This document shows positions 11,739-23,230 of a stretch of DNA of 64,000 nt, in pieces (position 1 is the stretch's first letter; the number at the start of each line of letters is the position of its first letter). The translations under genes and the position numbers were made by a program. The notes under the pieces are model-generated. The model searched no databases. It saw only the letters and a list, made by a program, of their open reading frames with translations, and was not told the DNA's origin. This DNA comes from Rhabdophis nuchalis (Eukaryota; Chordata; Lepidosauria; Squamata; Natricidae). Location: assembly GCA_039707465.1 (NCBI GenBank), contig CM077658.1, positions 11,964,574 through 12,028,573 of the forward strand. The letters run 5' to 3'.

Positions 11739-12257
11739 TTTATGTTGTCCCCAAAAGTAATCTTAAGATATCTCCCCTATGTTTTCAGTGCTTCTTAGTT
11801 TGCTTTACCTCCTCTTAGTTCAAACAGCTAATTGAGTAAAATCCAACAATGGACTTTTTGCTCTCAGAGACATTTTTCACAAAACCACTGTGAGCTAATT
11901 ATATTTCAAAAGAAGTGGGCGTACAGGAGATGCTAACATGTAACCATAGATCCTAAGTGCTGCACATGAACTTGGGGAAAAAGGGAAATCCTCCAGATAG
12001 ATAAATATTAACTTAACGCTAATGGTATCACCAAGATGTGCTGGAATAAATATTGATAAACAGCTTTAGCAACACTAACTCTCACAAACACCTGGAATGT
12101 AATGCAAAACAACCTAATTGTTCAACCATTCATCTTTCAGAGGGACGCAAAAATAATTGTTTGGAAACAAAAGCTCGTTCAAAGACAAATCCGGAAATGC
12201 AAAAGCAAGAAGGAACAAAATGCTCTGTGAAGAAATGTGGAAATCTCACTCCGTCAT
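11739..12257. other. Intronic DNA just 3' of the exon
   Basis: No repeat recognised in the ~500 bp next to the donor site. Confidence 0.5.
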
Positions 12258-12263
12258 ACATAC
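12258..12263 (-). promoter_or_regulatory. Splice donor of cadherin exon
   Basis: On the minus strand the exon ends CTTGTAG and the intron starts GTATGT, a near-consensus donor. The split glycine codon (phase 1) agrees with the conserved type II cadherin boundary. Confidence 0.88.
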
Positions 12264-12558
12264 CTACAAGAGACATTTCAGGAACAGTCGCATGATACGG
12301 GCCCTCTACAAATTCTGGGGGGTTGTCATTGATATCTTGGACCTTAATAATGAATTCCGAAGGAGGCTCCAAGGGTTTGTTTGTATCCCCATCGACAGCT
12401 TGAGCAGTCAATGTGTACTCTGCTTTTTCTTCCCGGTCAAGTCTTTTCATAGCATGGATGTCGCCTGTCTTGTCATTGATCACGAAGATAGTCCCAGCGC
12501 CATCGCCTGACAAGATGTACTTGATCTTACTGCTTCCTGGATCCATGTCGGTGTGTAG
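12264..12558 (-). CDS. CDH8: Cadherin-8 internal exon (EC1 to start of EC2)
   Basis: One internal coding exon of a type II classical cadherin, a calcium-dependent homophilic adhesion protein of the neuronal plasma membrane. It translates in phase 0 from [11 protein letters not shown] to VPEMSLV and ends one base into a glycine codon. Visible landmarks are the EC1 core GDGAGTIF, the calcium-binding LDREEK motif, and the EC1-EC2 linker DINDNPPEF. The 295-bp length is the usual size of this exon in type II cadherins. AG acceptor and GT donor are both present on the minus strand. Residues such as [24 protein letters not shown] and [11 protein letters not shown] fit CDH8 better than CDH11, whose equivalent has ERSNVG-type residues. 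The exon that carries the adhesive-arm tryptophans lies upstream and is not in the window, nor is the rest of EC2. The frame is open with no damage. Exon identity as type II cadherin is near certain; the paralogue call is from recalled family sequences, not alignment. Confidence 0.9.
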
Positions 12559-12580
12559 CTGAAATTAAAAAGAAGCAATT
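12559..12580 (-). promoter_or_regulatory. Splice acceptor of cadherin exon
   Basis: Reading the minus strand, a T-rich tract (cttctttttaatttcag) ends in AG at 12560-12559 directly before the first exon codon CTA. The tract is short but standard. It fixes the upstream exon boundary. Confidence 0.88.
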
Positions 12581-12884
12581 TGTTCATTGCCTTCATTCAG
12601 CGACCCAGCTTTCTCTCCTTCCCGCTGCATATGGTATTTTCACTCATTCTATTGAACAGTCTTAAAATACACAACTGACAAAACTTGCATGCATGCTGAA
12701 AATCGTACATATGCTTCTGCAAAGGTGTAAATCACTCTGTTTAGTCCAGCCAACTGTTCTTCTAGCCACGTCTTCTGTTAGCCCTCAGAGATAAGCAAAA
12801 TTTCAAAGCGCCTCTAATGGATCTATAAAACGGTAAGAAAGTAGTGCTCATTACTAACTTTGCTACTCAGACATTTATGATAGC

Positions 12885-13139
12885 GGTCTCCCAGTATTTG
12901 AGGGGCTGCCCCAAAGAAGAGGGGGTCAAGTTTCAAGAAGCAATGGGTGAAAACTAATCAAGGAGAGTAGCAAGCTGGAACTAAGGAGACACTTCCTAAC
13001 AATGAGGATAATTAACCAGTGGAACAGCTTGCCTTCAGAAGTGGTGGAGGATTTTAAGAAGAGACTGGACAGCTACCTATCTGAAATGGTATAAGGTCTC
13101 CTGCTTGAGCAGGGAGATTGGACTAGAGGACCTCTAGTC
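12885..13139 (+). mobile_element. CR1-type LINE 3' end
   Basis: Conceptual translation retains LELRRHFLTM and a WNSLPSEVV-like motif, then the 3' UTR TGGTATAAGGTCTCCTGCTT and GATTGGACTAGAGGACCTC. It lies only about 330 bp upstream of the exon acceptor and in the opposite orientation to the gene. Confidence 0.75.
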
Positions 13140-13345
13140 CAGTGGGGGTTTCTACTGGCTTGGACTGCTTTGGCCAAACCTCTAGTGGTTTGGCACCCTG
13201 GGTTGCTGGAACCGGCAGCAACCGAGGCCTGCCATGCCCCCAAACCATTTCTCAGTCAGCGCCATCAGTGGGCACCATCTTGTTTTTCGGTTCTGCGCAT
13301 GCACGGAACAATTTCACAATTTCCAGCTCTATTCTGATTGATTGA
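13140..13345. mobile_element. hAT-type MITE fragment
   Basis: Begins CAGTGGGGGTTTCTACTGG, similar to other CAGTGGTGGG termini in the window, and contains GGTTCTGCGCATGCAC. The other end was not found. Confidence 0.35.
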
Positions 13346-13960
13346 GGTGGGCAAGTTTTGAGCTTCAGTTTTTGGGGGACAGGGTTGTTTGTTTCTGAAG
13401 CCATCCACATTTGATCTTATTCGTTTTGCTTAATTTGCAGTTCTGGCGAAGGGTTATTTAATCTAATGATGGTATTTAGAATAACAAGGAAAGATAAAAG
13501 CTTCATTTCTGATGAACCGCCAAACTGTGAAAATCAACTAAGATAGGATTCTTTGTGAGCATGCTGCCTGAATAGTAAGTTACTCTCTATTCTCTGGATA
13601 TTATGTATTTTCATTGGAATCATGATTAATCACTTTTCAAGTACTTTCCGCGGCTTGAGGATTTACTCATCTCTGCAAAATTGGTCTTTTGATTTCTAGC
13701 AGCACACAGTAGATTTCACAGCAGCTTATGTTACTATATAGGAGGATGGTTTTGTCATGTCTCCCCACCATCGACTCTCCTCTCGTTCTCACAAGGATGC
13801 AGACACAAACAGAAATACTAAATATAGTTACCTCTTGTTGCATCACCAATGAATTAAATCCGCTTCTATTTAATGATTCCAAAACACTGACTGAGCATTA
13901 GAAATATGCGGAGAAGTCTAGCTATCCAGTCTGGATGAAATAGCTTTTCTTTCCTCGTTA
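13346..13960. other. Unique intronic DNA
   Basis: Nothing recognised. Confidence 0.45.
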
Positions 13961-13961
13961 G

Positions 13962-13963
13962 AA

Positions 13964-14057
<94 letters not shown>

Positions 14058-14068
14058 GATAGGTAGGT

Positions 14069-14101
<33 letters not shown>

Positions 14102-14199
14102 GGATGGATGGATGGATGGATGGATGGATGGATGGATGGATGGATGGATGGATGGATGGATGGATGGATGGATGGATGGATGGATGGATGGATGGATGG
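13962..14199. repeat. (GATA)n then (GATG)n array
   Basis: About 23 GATA units, a TGATAGGTAGGTAAGATA interruption near 14056-14074, further GATA units, then an abrupt switch at about 14099 to about 24 GATG units. Frames across it read Ile/Tyr/Leu/Ser and Ile/His/Pro/Ser repeats. Confidence 0.95.
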
Positions 14200-15225
14200 G
14201 AGGGGGCTTCACACTGTTGACCCCTGGTTGAAGATGTTGCTAAATTCTTCAATATACTTCATGATAATTCTACAGCGGTTTATTAAATTTAAACATATTT
14301 ATATTGTTTACTCACAAAGAGCCACCTGAAATGTGAGGTATCAGATAATATCAGAGATTATAAATAAAATTACCAATTTCATTGTAATTTTAGTACAATG
14401 ACAATAAAGATTATTATTATTAAAGAAAACCATTTTTTTCTTTCTTTCTTTTTTTAAATCAATCTTTACATTTGCTGCTGGAGGTCTAAATACAAGTTAA
14501 TCTATCAATTCATTTCTTTCTTAATGTTAGTAATTCACTAAGACAGTAATTATTTTATCCTGTTAAAATCAATAATACACGTGGCAAAGAAATTAAATGC
14601 ACTATGAAGCCAGCTATTTGAAACTCCCGTGTGATTTTTAAAAATAATAATAAACTAATTATAATAAAAAAATAATAAAACCATCTTTAACAATGTTTCA
14701 AAATCTATGCCACTTTTCCCATTTTTTTAAAGTCATTAAATACACTAATTTTATCTCCTAGGATGTAATTTCTTAAGTATCATAAAATATGTATGATGTA
14801 AAGCCGTTGTTAGGATTCAAAATTATTTTCTCATGTCAAAGTTAAAGATAATTAGGTTCATAATTATGTGGGCCTACAATGAACAATAGACAGAGCGCAT
14901 AGGATGAGTTTCGACTACTGCTATTGTGGAGATGCACACTTTTTAAAAAAATGTCCCTATTATTTGTATCTGTAGCAATATGTTTGGGTTCTAGTCCATG
15001 TCTCCAGCAAAGGATCTTTAGATTATTATATGGGGTGGGTTATGAATGTAAAGACTGATGCTACTTTCTCCAGTTGTCTGTTTCAGAGGTTCAACCTTCA
15101 TAATGCATACATCTATCCATAAGAGTACAGGGTGTCCTGACAATAGCTCACTTAATTACCATTACAAATGGCACTGAAAGAAATGATTTATGGAGAGAGG
15201 GTAGGAATGAGAAGAAAAGAGGAGG
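14200..15225. other. Unique AT-rich intronic DNA
   Basis: No gene or family recognised. Short T- and A-runs around 14430-14450 and 14640-14680. Confidence 0.45.
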
Positions 15226-15233
15226 AGTGGGAG

Positions 15234-15731
<498 letters not shown>

Positions 15732-15739
15732 AGTGGGAG

Positions 15740-15984
15740 AGAGGGAGGGGAAGAAGGAAAGAGAAAGGAGAGGTGGAAAAAAGAAGATAGAGGAGGGAGG
15801 TTAGGAGGAAAGGAGGAAGAAAAAGCAGGGTTGTTGTAAAATAAGATGGATGTAAGGGGTGGCCGGAGAGCAACCCCGATTGTATTTTGAAATGTATAAA
15901 TGAATTGTGATACATGTTAAAAGGTAACAAATAAATATTGACGGTGTTTATGAGAATGTATATTTGTGAATGTATATGAGGAAA
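15740..15984. other. Purine-rich intronic DNA
   Basis: GGGA/GGAGG-rich stretch to about 15825, then ordinary sequence. No gene. Confidence 0.5.
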
Positions 15985-16285
15985 AAGTGACGTATGATCG
16001 TTTTTCATACTTATGACCGTTACAGCCCCCCCCATGGTCATGTGATCAAAATTCAGACAATTGGCAACTGAGCGTCCTATTCCTGAGGACCTGGGGTCAT
16101 GTACTCAACTTTTGCAACCTTTTGACAAGCAAAGTCAAGGGAAATCCAGATCCACTTAACAACCGTGCTACCAATTTAACAACTGCAGTGATTCACAACA
16201 ATTGTGGCAAGAAATGGGGCAAAAGCCACTGAAAGGTCTCAGTTAGCAACATAGATTTTGGGCTCATATGTGGTCATAAGTCTAG
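15985..16285 (-). mobile_element. Non-autonomous DNA transposon (no-TSD-resolved)
   Basis: Contains CATGGTCATGTGATCAAAATTC, ACTTAACAACCGTG, CAGTGATTCAC and GTGGCAAGAAATGGGGC, shared with 40050-40440 and 59385-59525. The ends TGACCGTT../..GGTCATAAGTC look like tail-to-tail inverted repeats. Likely a mariner- or hAT-class MITE. Confidence 0.55.
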
Positions 16286-17289
16286 CACTATCTATATATA
16301 GTATACCAAAGCTATCTTATCTTGACTAGGGTCAAAGCTACTCTACAAGCAATCATTTATTTGCTCATTATACTGAGGACAACATGACTCATTTGTGGCT
16401 TGATATACCATTTACAAAACCAAGATGTCTTGGGTGTGTTGCAAACAAACCATGATAGCTCAGTGCACTGCAGGCATCCATATAATTGTAGGCAGATTAT
16501 TGAAATGTTGCAAAAATGATGATTTAGTACAACCTTTGACTCAATCACCATATCAAAATGATTTCAATTACGTAATTCCTACCTCCCCTTTCCTATGTGA
16601 TATCTTTCAAGAGCGATGGCAGGGATTAATTGCAATTTTATACCAATCAGATTGTATTCTATCACCAATAACTCATTCAATGATGACAAAATGAATATCT
16701 GAGACATATAAATTCAATCACAGAAGAATATACAGTAAATATGTATACATAAACACACCCTGATAGAGGTACATATTTTTTTTTAATAAAAGAAGAGAAC
16801 AAGAGGATTCTTATGAATCTTTGTGAGGCATAAAGCTGTTACCACAGTCTTAATAAAAGTCAACAATACAAATGCTCAATACTATTAAAACATGTATTAT
16901 TTTTAAAGCCCAAGTAGCTTCTTTAATCTCTGTAGAAATAAATAAATACAGACCACATCGGGGATATGAGCTTCTCCCTCAACCAAAAGGAAACAAACGA
17001 TGAACAATCTTTAAAAAACACAAATATGCACACAAAATAACACTAAACCTTTGAGAATTGGATAAACAATTCCAGATGAACAGAGAAGGAGGTGGGAGAG
17101 CAGATGAAATAGCTTTACAATTCTCTCCTGCAAAACTTTCTTCAACTGAATCTCAATCTCTAATGGCATGTATTTGTTACACGGATGACACATTACACGA
17201 AGCTATCAAACATTATTACATGTTTCAATTCAGCCACATTGTAAAGTTTATCATTTAGTATAATATATACAACTAAAGGTAATCTAAAG
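16286..17289. other. Unique intronic DNA
   Basis: Nothing recognised; small open frames lack domain features. Confidence 0.45.
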
Positions 17290-17290
17290 A

Positions 17291-18011
17291 CATTCGGTGG
17301 CTCAGTGACTAAGGTGCTGAGATTGTCGATCAAAAGGTTGGCAGTTCAATGGCTTGAAGGCCTAGCACTGCATAATGGAGTGAGCTCCCGTTACTTGTCC
17401 CAGCTTCTGCCAACCTTGCGTGGCCACTCACGAAGGAAGACATCAGATTCAAATTTCGCGGGGTGAGAGCCCAGATACAAATCCAAAGCTCTCTTTTATT
17501 ATGCATCCAAGGAACAAGGAAATACAGACATTTGCTTATTGGCTGAATCCAACTCCTGCTCTATTTGTGCCCGATACCTTCTGCCTATCCGCGTTTTTCC
17601 TTTCTCTGTGTTATCTGCATGGTCAGTGCGTGATCAGAGCTAATTATCTGATGAGGAATGTCCTTTCTTATGCTATAGTTGCCCATTAGCCATCTAGTAC
17701 GTGACATTTTACCTGTCTTCAGCAGCCTGAATGGCTCCAGCTGTTTATATGGCAACCTGCATAACAGGAATGATTCCTTCACCTTGCAGTTCGAAAGCAA
17801 GTAAAAATGCAAGTAGAAAAATAGGAACCACCTTTGGTGGGGAGGTAACAGTGCTTTGTGTGCCTTCGGCGTTTAATCATACTGGCTACATGACTATGGA
17901 CATGTTTTTGGACAGTGCTGACACTTCAGCTGTGAAACGGAGATGAGCACCGCCCCCTAGAGTCGGGAATGACTACCACATATGTGCGAGTGGAACCTCT
18001 ACCTTTACCTT
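17291..18011 (+). mobile_element. tRNA-derived SINE split by an insertion
   Basis: Head and central parts at 17291-17419 and the rest at 17782-18011 (GCAGTTCGAAAGCAAGTAAA through CACCGCCCCCTAGAGT to ACCTTTACCTT). The two parts join precisely across the 362-bp insertion. Confidence 0.85.
17420..17781 (-). mobile_element. LTR-like insertion inside SINE
   Basis: About 362 bp flanked by CCTTGC at both sides (17414-17419 and 17782-17787). On the minus strand it starts TGAAGGAATC and contains GCATAATAAAAGAGAG, a combined TATA/polyadenylation-like signal, about 75 bp before its end GTGGCCAC. This layout resembles a solo LTR. No internal region. Exact ends are ambiguous because of microhomology. Confidence 0.5.
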
Positions 18012-18870
18012 ATACATTTAAGCCGAGTAACATATTCTACAACTTGAAAGTAGCTTATTCTACTTGTCAGTAAACAAATTATAGTTTTACGTTACATCTT
18101 TGCATGCTTGCTTCTGCAGAATATTTCAGAATATCCATCTAGCTTTCTTCCAGAAGGCGTTAACTTTTAAAAGAACCAGTGGCTTGTTCAAGGAACAATA
18201 GATCATACGGAATTGGAACTTCAATTTGGAAGAGAAATTTCCTCCCTTGAAAATAAATGAACTACTGTTTCTCTTGAATGCTTATGCTGGTAAACGATCA
18301 TTTAAAGGATATGTCACTGATGAATGCATTTATCATTCTTTCGGTGCCAAAAGTCACCGGTGGTAGTATAATAACTTCTCCTTGTCACCTAATGGCTTTT
18401 CCTCTATTGAGTGGATACAGAAATCATAAAGGACAAATAAGAATAATAAAGATAGGGATAGGAGCACAGCATGAAGAGGTTCTTGAATTATTTGAAGCAG
18501 CGGTGTATATTAATAGATTCTAAAGGTGTTGACATCTCTCACTATTGAGCTTGTAAGATAACACTACCTGGCATCTGGACAAAGAAAGGAATAGAAGAAT
18601 TTAGGAATCAAAAGCAGAACATTGCCAGGATTGTTAAATCTGTTTTTCTCTCCAAAATTTATTGGTGAATGAATCCATCAAAGTTTCTCAAAGTTGTGCA
18701 CAATAGACATAGGGAACCTCTCACGGCTGCAGCTGAACTTAAGGTGGGTTTCTAAGCTTTTCGTTTCAGATTGCTTATTTAAACTCACACACAAATAACA
18801 TAATCTCAATACCAGTTTTTGCTTTACTCTCTATTGTTATTTTGTTAGAGTCACCAGTGTAACTTTTGTC
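18012..18870. other. Unique intronic DNA
   Basis: No repeat or gene recognised. Confidence 0.45.
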
Positions 18871-18875
18871 CCACA

Positions 18876-18998
18876 ACAAGTTGTCCAGTGGCGAGTTGGC
18901 CATGGTTGAGTTGTTCCACAGAGAGTTGGTCATGGCAATTTGGCCATGATGAGTTGGCCTCGGTAAGTTTGACCATAGCAAGTTGGCTGCAATGAGTT
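18876..18998. repeat. Degenerate ~20-bp tandem repeat
   Basis: Repeated variants of GAGTTGGCCATGG / AGTTGGTCATGGCAA / GAGTTGGCCTCGG / AAGTTTGACCATAG, about six imperfect units. Confidence 0.6.
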
Positions 18999-19758
18999 AT
19001 CACAGACCCCCTAGGAGAAATTCACAGGAGCAACCTTTTAGAAGGATGCTTTAGGTTATATGAATGCAACTGGAGAACAAGCTGTCCGTTTGTAACCATT
19101 CTAATCCATCTCTGAAAATGTGATTCCTATGGTTCTCTCATTCCTTTCAAAAAGGCCAAATGACTAACTGTTTTTCACAGTGGGCCTCATGAGTCAGCCA
19201 TTCTGCTTTTATTTTGAAAATCTCTGCAGTGTTGGGCAATTGGATGTAGCCTCCTCAATTAGAAAAGAAATTTACACTCCTCCTAAATTGAATTTATTTC
19301 CCTCTTCTGTGTGAATGCTGAAATAATGAAAGAGAATAAAACTGTGATAAATACTGTTATGTTCTAGAAGGTCTTCAAATTGCATGATGTAGTTTACCAT
19401 TTCTATCAGCTCATGCAATATGTAAGCATGCCAAGCCAACATGGAATTAATTGTAATCTGTAATGTTGTTGTTTTTTTCCCCTTTTCCAATTTGGCAGAG
19501 TTAGCTTGGTTAATTTTGTTTTGTGGAGTGTTGGGGGGGGGGGGGAGGGCAGAGTTAGTTTGATGTGTTTTGTCTATTTTTTTTAAAGTCAATTTTACAC
19601 TCTGTAGTTCTGCACTCCTGTTTTGCAAAATAATAATAAACAAGTAAGAATGTTCAGGCTTTGAGTTATAGGAATCAGAGCAAATCAAATAGACCAAATG
19701 AAAGAGAAGATAAACCCCCGAAATCCCAGCTTAATTTGGGTCCTGAGACCAAACATCA
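18999..19758. other. Unique intronic DNA
   Basis: A poly-G run at about 19533-19545; otherwise nothing recognised. Confidence 0.45.
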
Positions 19759-19766
19759 GTGCCTAG

Positions 19767-19918
19767 CAGTGGTAGGTTTCAATTTATTTTACTACTGGTT
19801 CGCTCGTGCATACTTGAACAGTTGTGTGGCATTTCTGTATATGCACAGAAGCTTCTGTGCATGCATAGAAGTGTCTGTGGGTGGGCCACCAAGGAGAACC
19901 AGTAGAAACCCACCTCTG
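19767..19918. mobile_element. hAT-type MITE, 152 bp
   Basis: Starts CAGTGGTAGGTTTC and ends GAAACCCACCTCTG; exact 8-bp duplication GTGCCTAG (19759-19766 and 19919-19926). Confidence 0.85.
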
Positions 19919-20079
19919 GTGCCTAGGAATTCTGGATTCAGTACCTAGGACAGCAATCTTGCAATTGAGGTAAAGGAAGAAGTGATTACAATTGTTGCGC
20001 ATCACCAATGAATGAAATTTCTCACCAATATTTCAGGACAGATATGTGTGTTATGTGAAAAACCTATGGTCCCTTAGGT

Positions 20080-20214
20080 CAGGGGTCTCCAACTTTTGCA
20101 ACTTTAAATCTGAAGGACTTCAGCTCCCAGAATTCTCCAGCCAGCAAAGCTGGCTGGAGAATTCTGGGAGCTGAAGTCTTTCAGACTTAAAGTTGCAAAG
20201 GTTGGAGACCCCTG
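20080..20214. mobile_element. 135-bp fold-back hAT MITE, copy 1
   Basis: Near-perfect palindrome from CAGGGGTCTCCAAC to its complement, turning over at AGCCAGCAAAGCTGGCT. Exact 8-bp duplication CCTTAGGT (20072-20079 and 20215-20222). Same length as the copies at 22836 and 42462. Confidence 0.93.
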
Positions 20215-20222
20215 CCTTAGGT

Positions 20223-20539
20223 CTAAGACTGAAAAGCACAAAGCTAAATGTGTGTTAAATCACTAACAAAAGAAAGAGATGCCTTCAATAAATACCATGT
20301 CTCTAAGACAGTCTCATGCTTTATGACGAGAGAGCAGTCAATTCCACAAAACAGCTTCATTCTAGCATACAATAAAGATTTGTATCAAGTTTGAGCTATA
20401 AAGCTTTTAAAGACTATCAAAGTTTAAAGTTTGGTCCAGAGAGTTGAGTGAGTATTTTGTTTCAACGATAGTTTGAATGGCATGTGCTCAAAACTGGGAA
20501 CAGCATAGTCATATCATCCACACAATTTCTGACAAAATT
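20223..20539. other. Unique intronic DNA
   Basis: Nothing recognised. Confidence 0.45.
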
Positions 20540-20945
20540 AAAAAAGGTTTAAATGTGGCTCCGGATGGGATCATGGTCTCCTTTGATGCAGTATCCCTAT
20601 TTGGATCCACACACCTCTCTGTAGCATATAAATTAATAGATTAAAAATAAAGAGAAGAATACAACACAGATGAGAACAACCTAATCAGGACACAAATCAT
20701 GAAGCTACTCCAATACTGTCAACATACCTTCTTCACATTCAAAAGGGAAATGCACGAGCAAATAAAAAGGACACCCATGGCATCCCCAATATCAGGAATT
20801 ATTGCAGAAACTGTCCTGTGCGAACTAGAATGCCGTGCATTTCAAAAGTTACAGACCTAAATTGTGGTGTTGCCTGGATGCCTTGTTTGTCATCATCCAA
20901 AGAAATGCAGTGAGATACCTTCATATGCTCTTGTCAGTTAACAGG
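20540..20945 (+). pseudogene. Penelope-like reverse transcriptase relic
   Basis: With frameshifts and stops, the plus strand reads VSFDAVSLFGS, then LLQYCQHTFFTFK and RTPMASPISGIIAE, followed by a degraded LDALFVII where the RT Y-x-DD-type motif is expected. These match the RT palm motifs of Penelope-like elements in order and spacing. It is truncated downstream by the SINE at 20960. No GIY-YIG endonuclease was recognised. The element is inactive. Confidence 0.75.
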
Positions 20946-20959
20946 AGTGCTGGTTTAAA

Positions 20960-21281
20960 GTAAAGGCAAAGGTGTCCCTCACACATATTCGCTAGTCGTT
21001 CCCAACTCTAGGGGGCATTGCTCATCTCCGTTTCAAAGCCAAAGAGCCAGTGCTGTCCGAAGATGTCTCCATGGTCATGTGGACAGCATGAGTCAACACC
21101 AAAGGTGCACGGAACGTTGTTATCTACCCACTAAAGTGGTTCTTATTTTTATACTTGCATTTTTACATGCTTTCGAACTGCTAGTTTGACAGAAGCTGGG
21201 ACAAGTAATGGGAGCTCACTCTATTATGCAACGCAAGGGATTCAAACTGCTGAACTGCTCATCTTTCTGACCGACAAGCTG
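20960..21281 (-). mobile_element. tRNA-derived SINE in Penelope-like DNA
   Basis: Reverse copy from AAAGGCAAAGGTGTCC through CTCTAGGGGGCATTGCTC and CTTTCGAACTGCTAG to the tRNA-like head. It follows the RT relic directly and the sequence after it (AGCCAATC..CACACCAATCAGCC) may be the rest of the same Penelope element. Confidence 0.8.
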
Positions 21282-22827
21282 GTTTACCACCAGCTTATCA
21301 AATAATTAGGAGCTAAGGGCTTGGCAACACAAGGAAATGACAGCCAATCATCAACACACCAATCAGCCAATAAGAAGGCACCACCTAACCATGACTCACG
21401 TAACAGCCCAAAGCACATATTCTAGTAGAGAAAAGTTCCCTGAAGATGGAAGATGAAGCTTGGAAGAGTAAATCTCTGGTCCCATGACTGACCCAAATTC
21501 AATAAGTAGAAGAAAGGAAAGCAATATAGCTTTCCTTTTGTCTAAGCTATAAAAATCATACACATACATAACTTTATAGTTCCAATATCTAGAAGAGCTC
21601 CTGTACATTGTAGTAGATATGGAAAAGGATGTTCTGGCCAAGGCTCTGAAGCAACAAGAAACAGCTTAATTAAGTCACAATATCTTAATCAGAAGAACCA
21701 TATCGATCATTAGGACAAGACGACCCTTGAGATAGATTAAAGGCATATTTGACTTCTTCTAGAGAGCAGGTTTTCAGTTTCATATTCAAGAAACCTACAA
21801 ATCCTTCATTAGGATCCAATAGGATATACCGCTTTACTTTTTGGAGACTTGAAAGTGAAAGATGTTTTTAGTACATTCTTTTGAAATTTAATAATAACAG
21901 CATCTTCCTAAAACCTACTGATGAATGATTTTGCATCCAGTGATTCTTGCTTTAGGGGATGGAAGACACACTATGCTGTATGTCCACCCAGGCTTCACTC
22001 TGTGCAACTGTGTTTTTTGATGTTTTGTATTATCAAGTCTATTGGAGAAACAAATGAAGTTATGTTGTCTCGAATATTTAGTGTACCCATGAAAGAATAG
22101 ATAAAGGAGAACATTAAGGATGCCCAAGGAAATCTAATCTAAAGGAATAAAGTCTACACAAAAACAATGTTAAAGATATCAGTTATGATCAATATTTCAC
22201 AAGTCTACTAGCTCATACATTTATGATTTAATCTTATCAGCATAAACTACACAGCCAAGCATCTTATTGCTGTCACTTAGATAAACAAACAAATCAAAAA
22301 CCCGAAAGCAGCAATAATCCATTTTTACCAGTTTTTTCAAGTGGTAATAAGCCAGGATAAAAGACAGTGGTGGCTGCCATTTTTCTTGAAGTTTTAGGAC
22401 AATGCTTCTCTATTTATTGGCGCTTAATGTGACCAAGCTAAGCCTTATAAACATTCCCAAAATGTTACATGCCACACAAAGACTAGAAAGAAAGATTCAC
22501 ATAGATCAAAACTATGAAAAATAAAAAATTAACGAAATAAAATCATCATCAACACACAAAGGAAGACACAGTTCCATAGAGGATATTTAGGATTTTTTTT
22601 TAAAAATCAGAAATAGATTCCAAAGAGTAAGGATGAGAATTGGCTGTAAGACTTAGATGGGTGTAAATCTCTTTCTTCCTGTTTGTAACTTCCCACTCTG
22701 CCCCAGGAGGTCTTACCTGGATTTCCTAAAACTGATTCACTTCACTTTGAGCTTGGCTGCTCATCTCAGCCCCAGACACAGAAAAACACTTCCATGGAAT
22801 AGAAGAACATTCTTACCACTTCTTTCA
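21282..22827. other. Unique intronic DNA
   Basis: First ~110 bp may be Penelope-like; the rest is unrecognised, AT-rich. Confidence 0.4.
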
Positions 22828-22835
22828 CTCTATAT

Positions 22836-22970
22836 CAGAGGTTCCCAAACTTGGCAGCTTTAAGACTTGTGGACTTCAACTCCCAGAATTCTCCAGCCAG
22901 CTCTGCTGGCTGGAGAATTCTGGGAGTTGAAGTCCACAAGTCTTAAAGTTGCCAAGTTTGGGAACCTCTG
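22836..22970. mobile_element. 135-bp fold-back hAT MITE, copy 2
   Basis: Near-perfect palindrome from CAGAGGTTCCCAAAC, with AACTCCCAGAATTCTCC in the middle arm. Exact 8-bp duplication CTCTATAT (22828-22835 and 22971-22978). Confidence 0.93.
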
Positions 22971-22978
22971 CTCTATAT

Positions 22979-23230
22979 ACTCCGATTCCTCTACCTCAAT
23001 TTGGGCTCCTGGGGAATTGAAAGGGAAATTGGAAAGAGTAATTTCTGTTTTATTTCATCTCTCACCTTCTGTGAGCTCTCGGGAGAGAAATCAGTTCTGA
23101 AAATGCCAAGCAGAGAGCTCAAATATTTGGTAAAGTTTTCATTGGCACTTCTAATCTACTCAAGGATAACATTAAAAAAAAAAAAACAATACTTATGGAG
23201 TCCTTTTTGCAGATCTTATGAAAAATAGTA
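22979..23230. other. Unique intronic DNA
   Basis: Nothing recognised; A-run at about 23173-23186. Confidence 0.4.

Noticed and set aside
12130..12263. Extension of the cadherin frame past the donor (after VPEMSLV)
   Set aside because: Sequence turns non-cadherin exactly at the GTATGT donor; it is intronic read-through.
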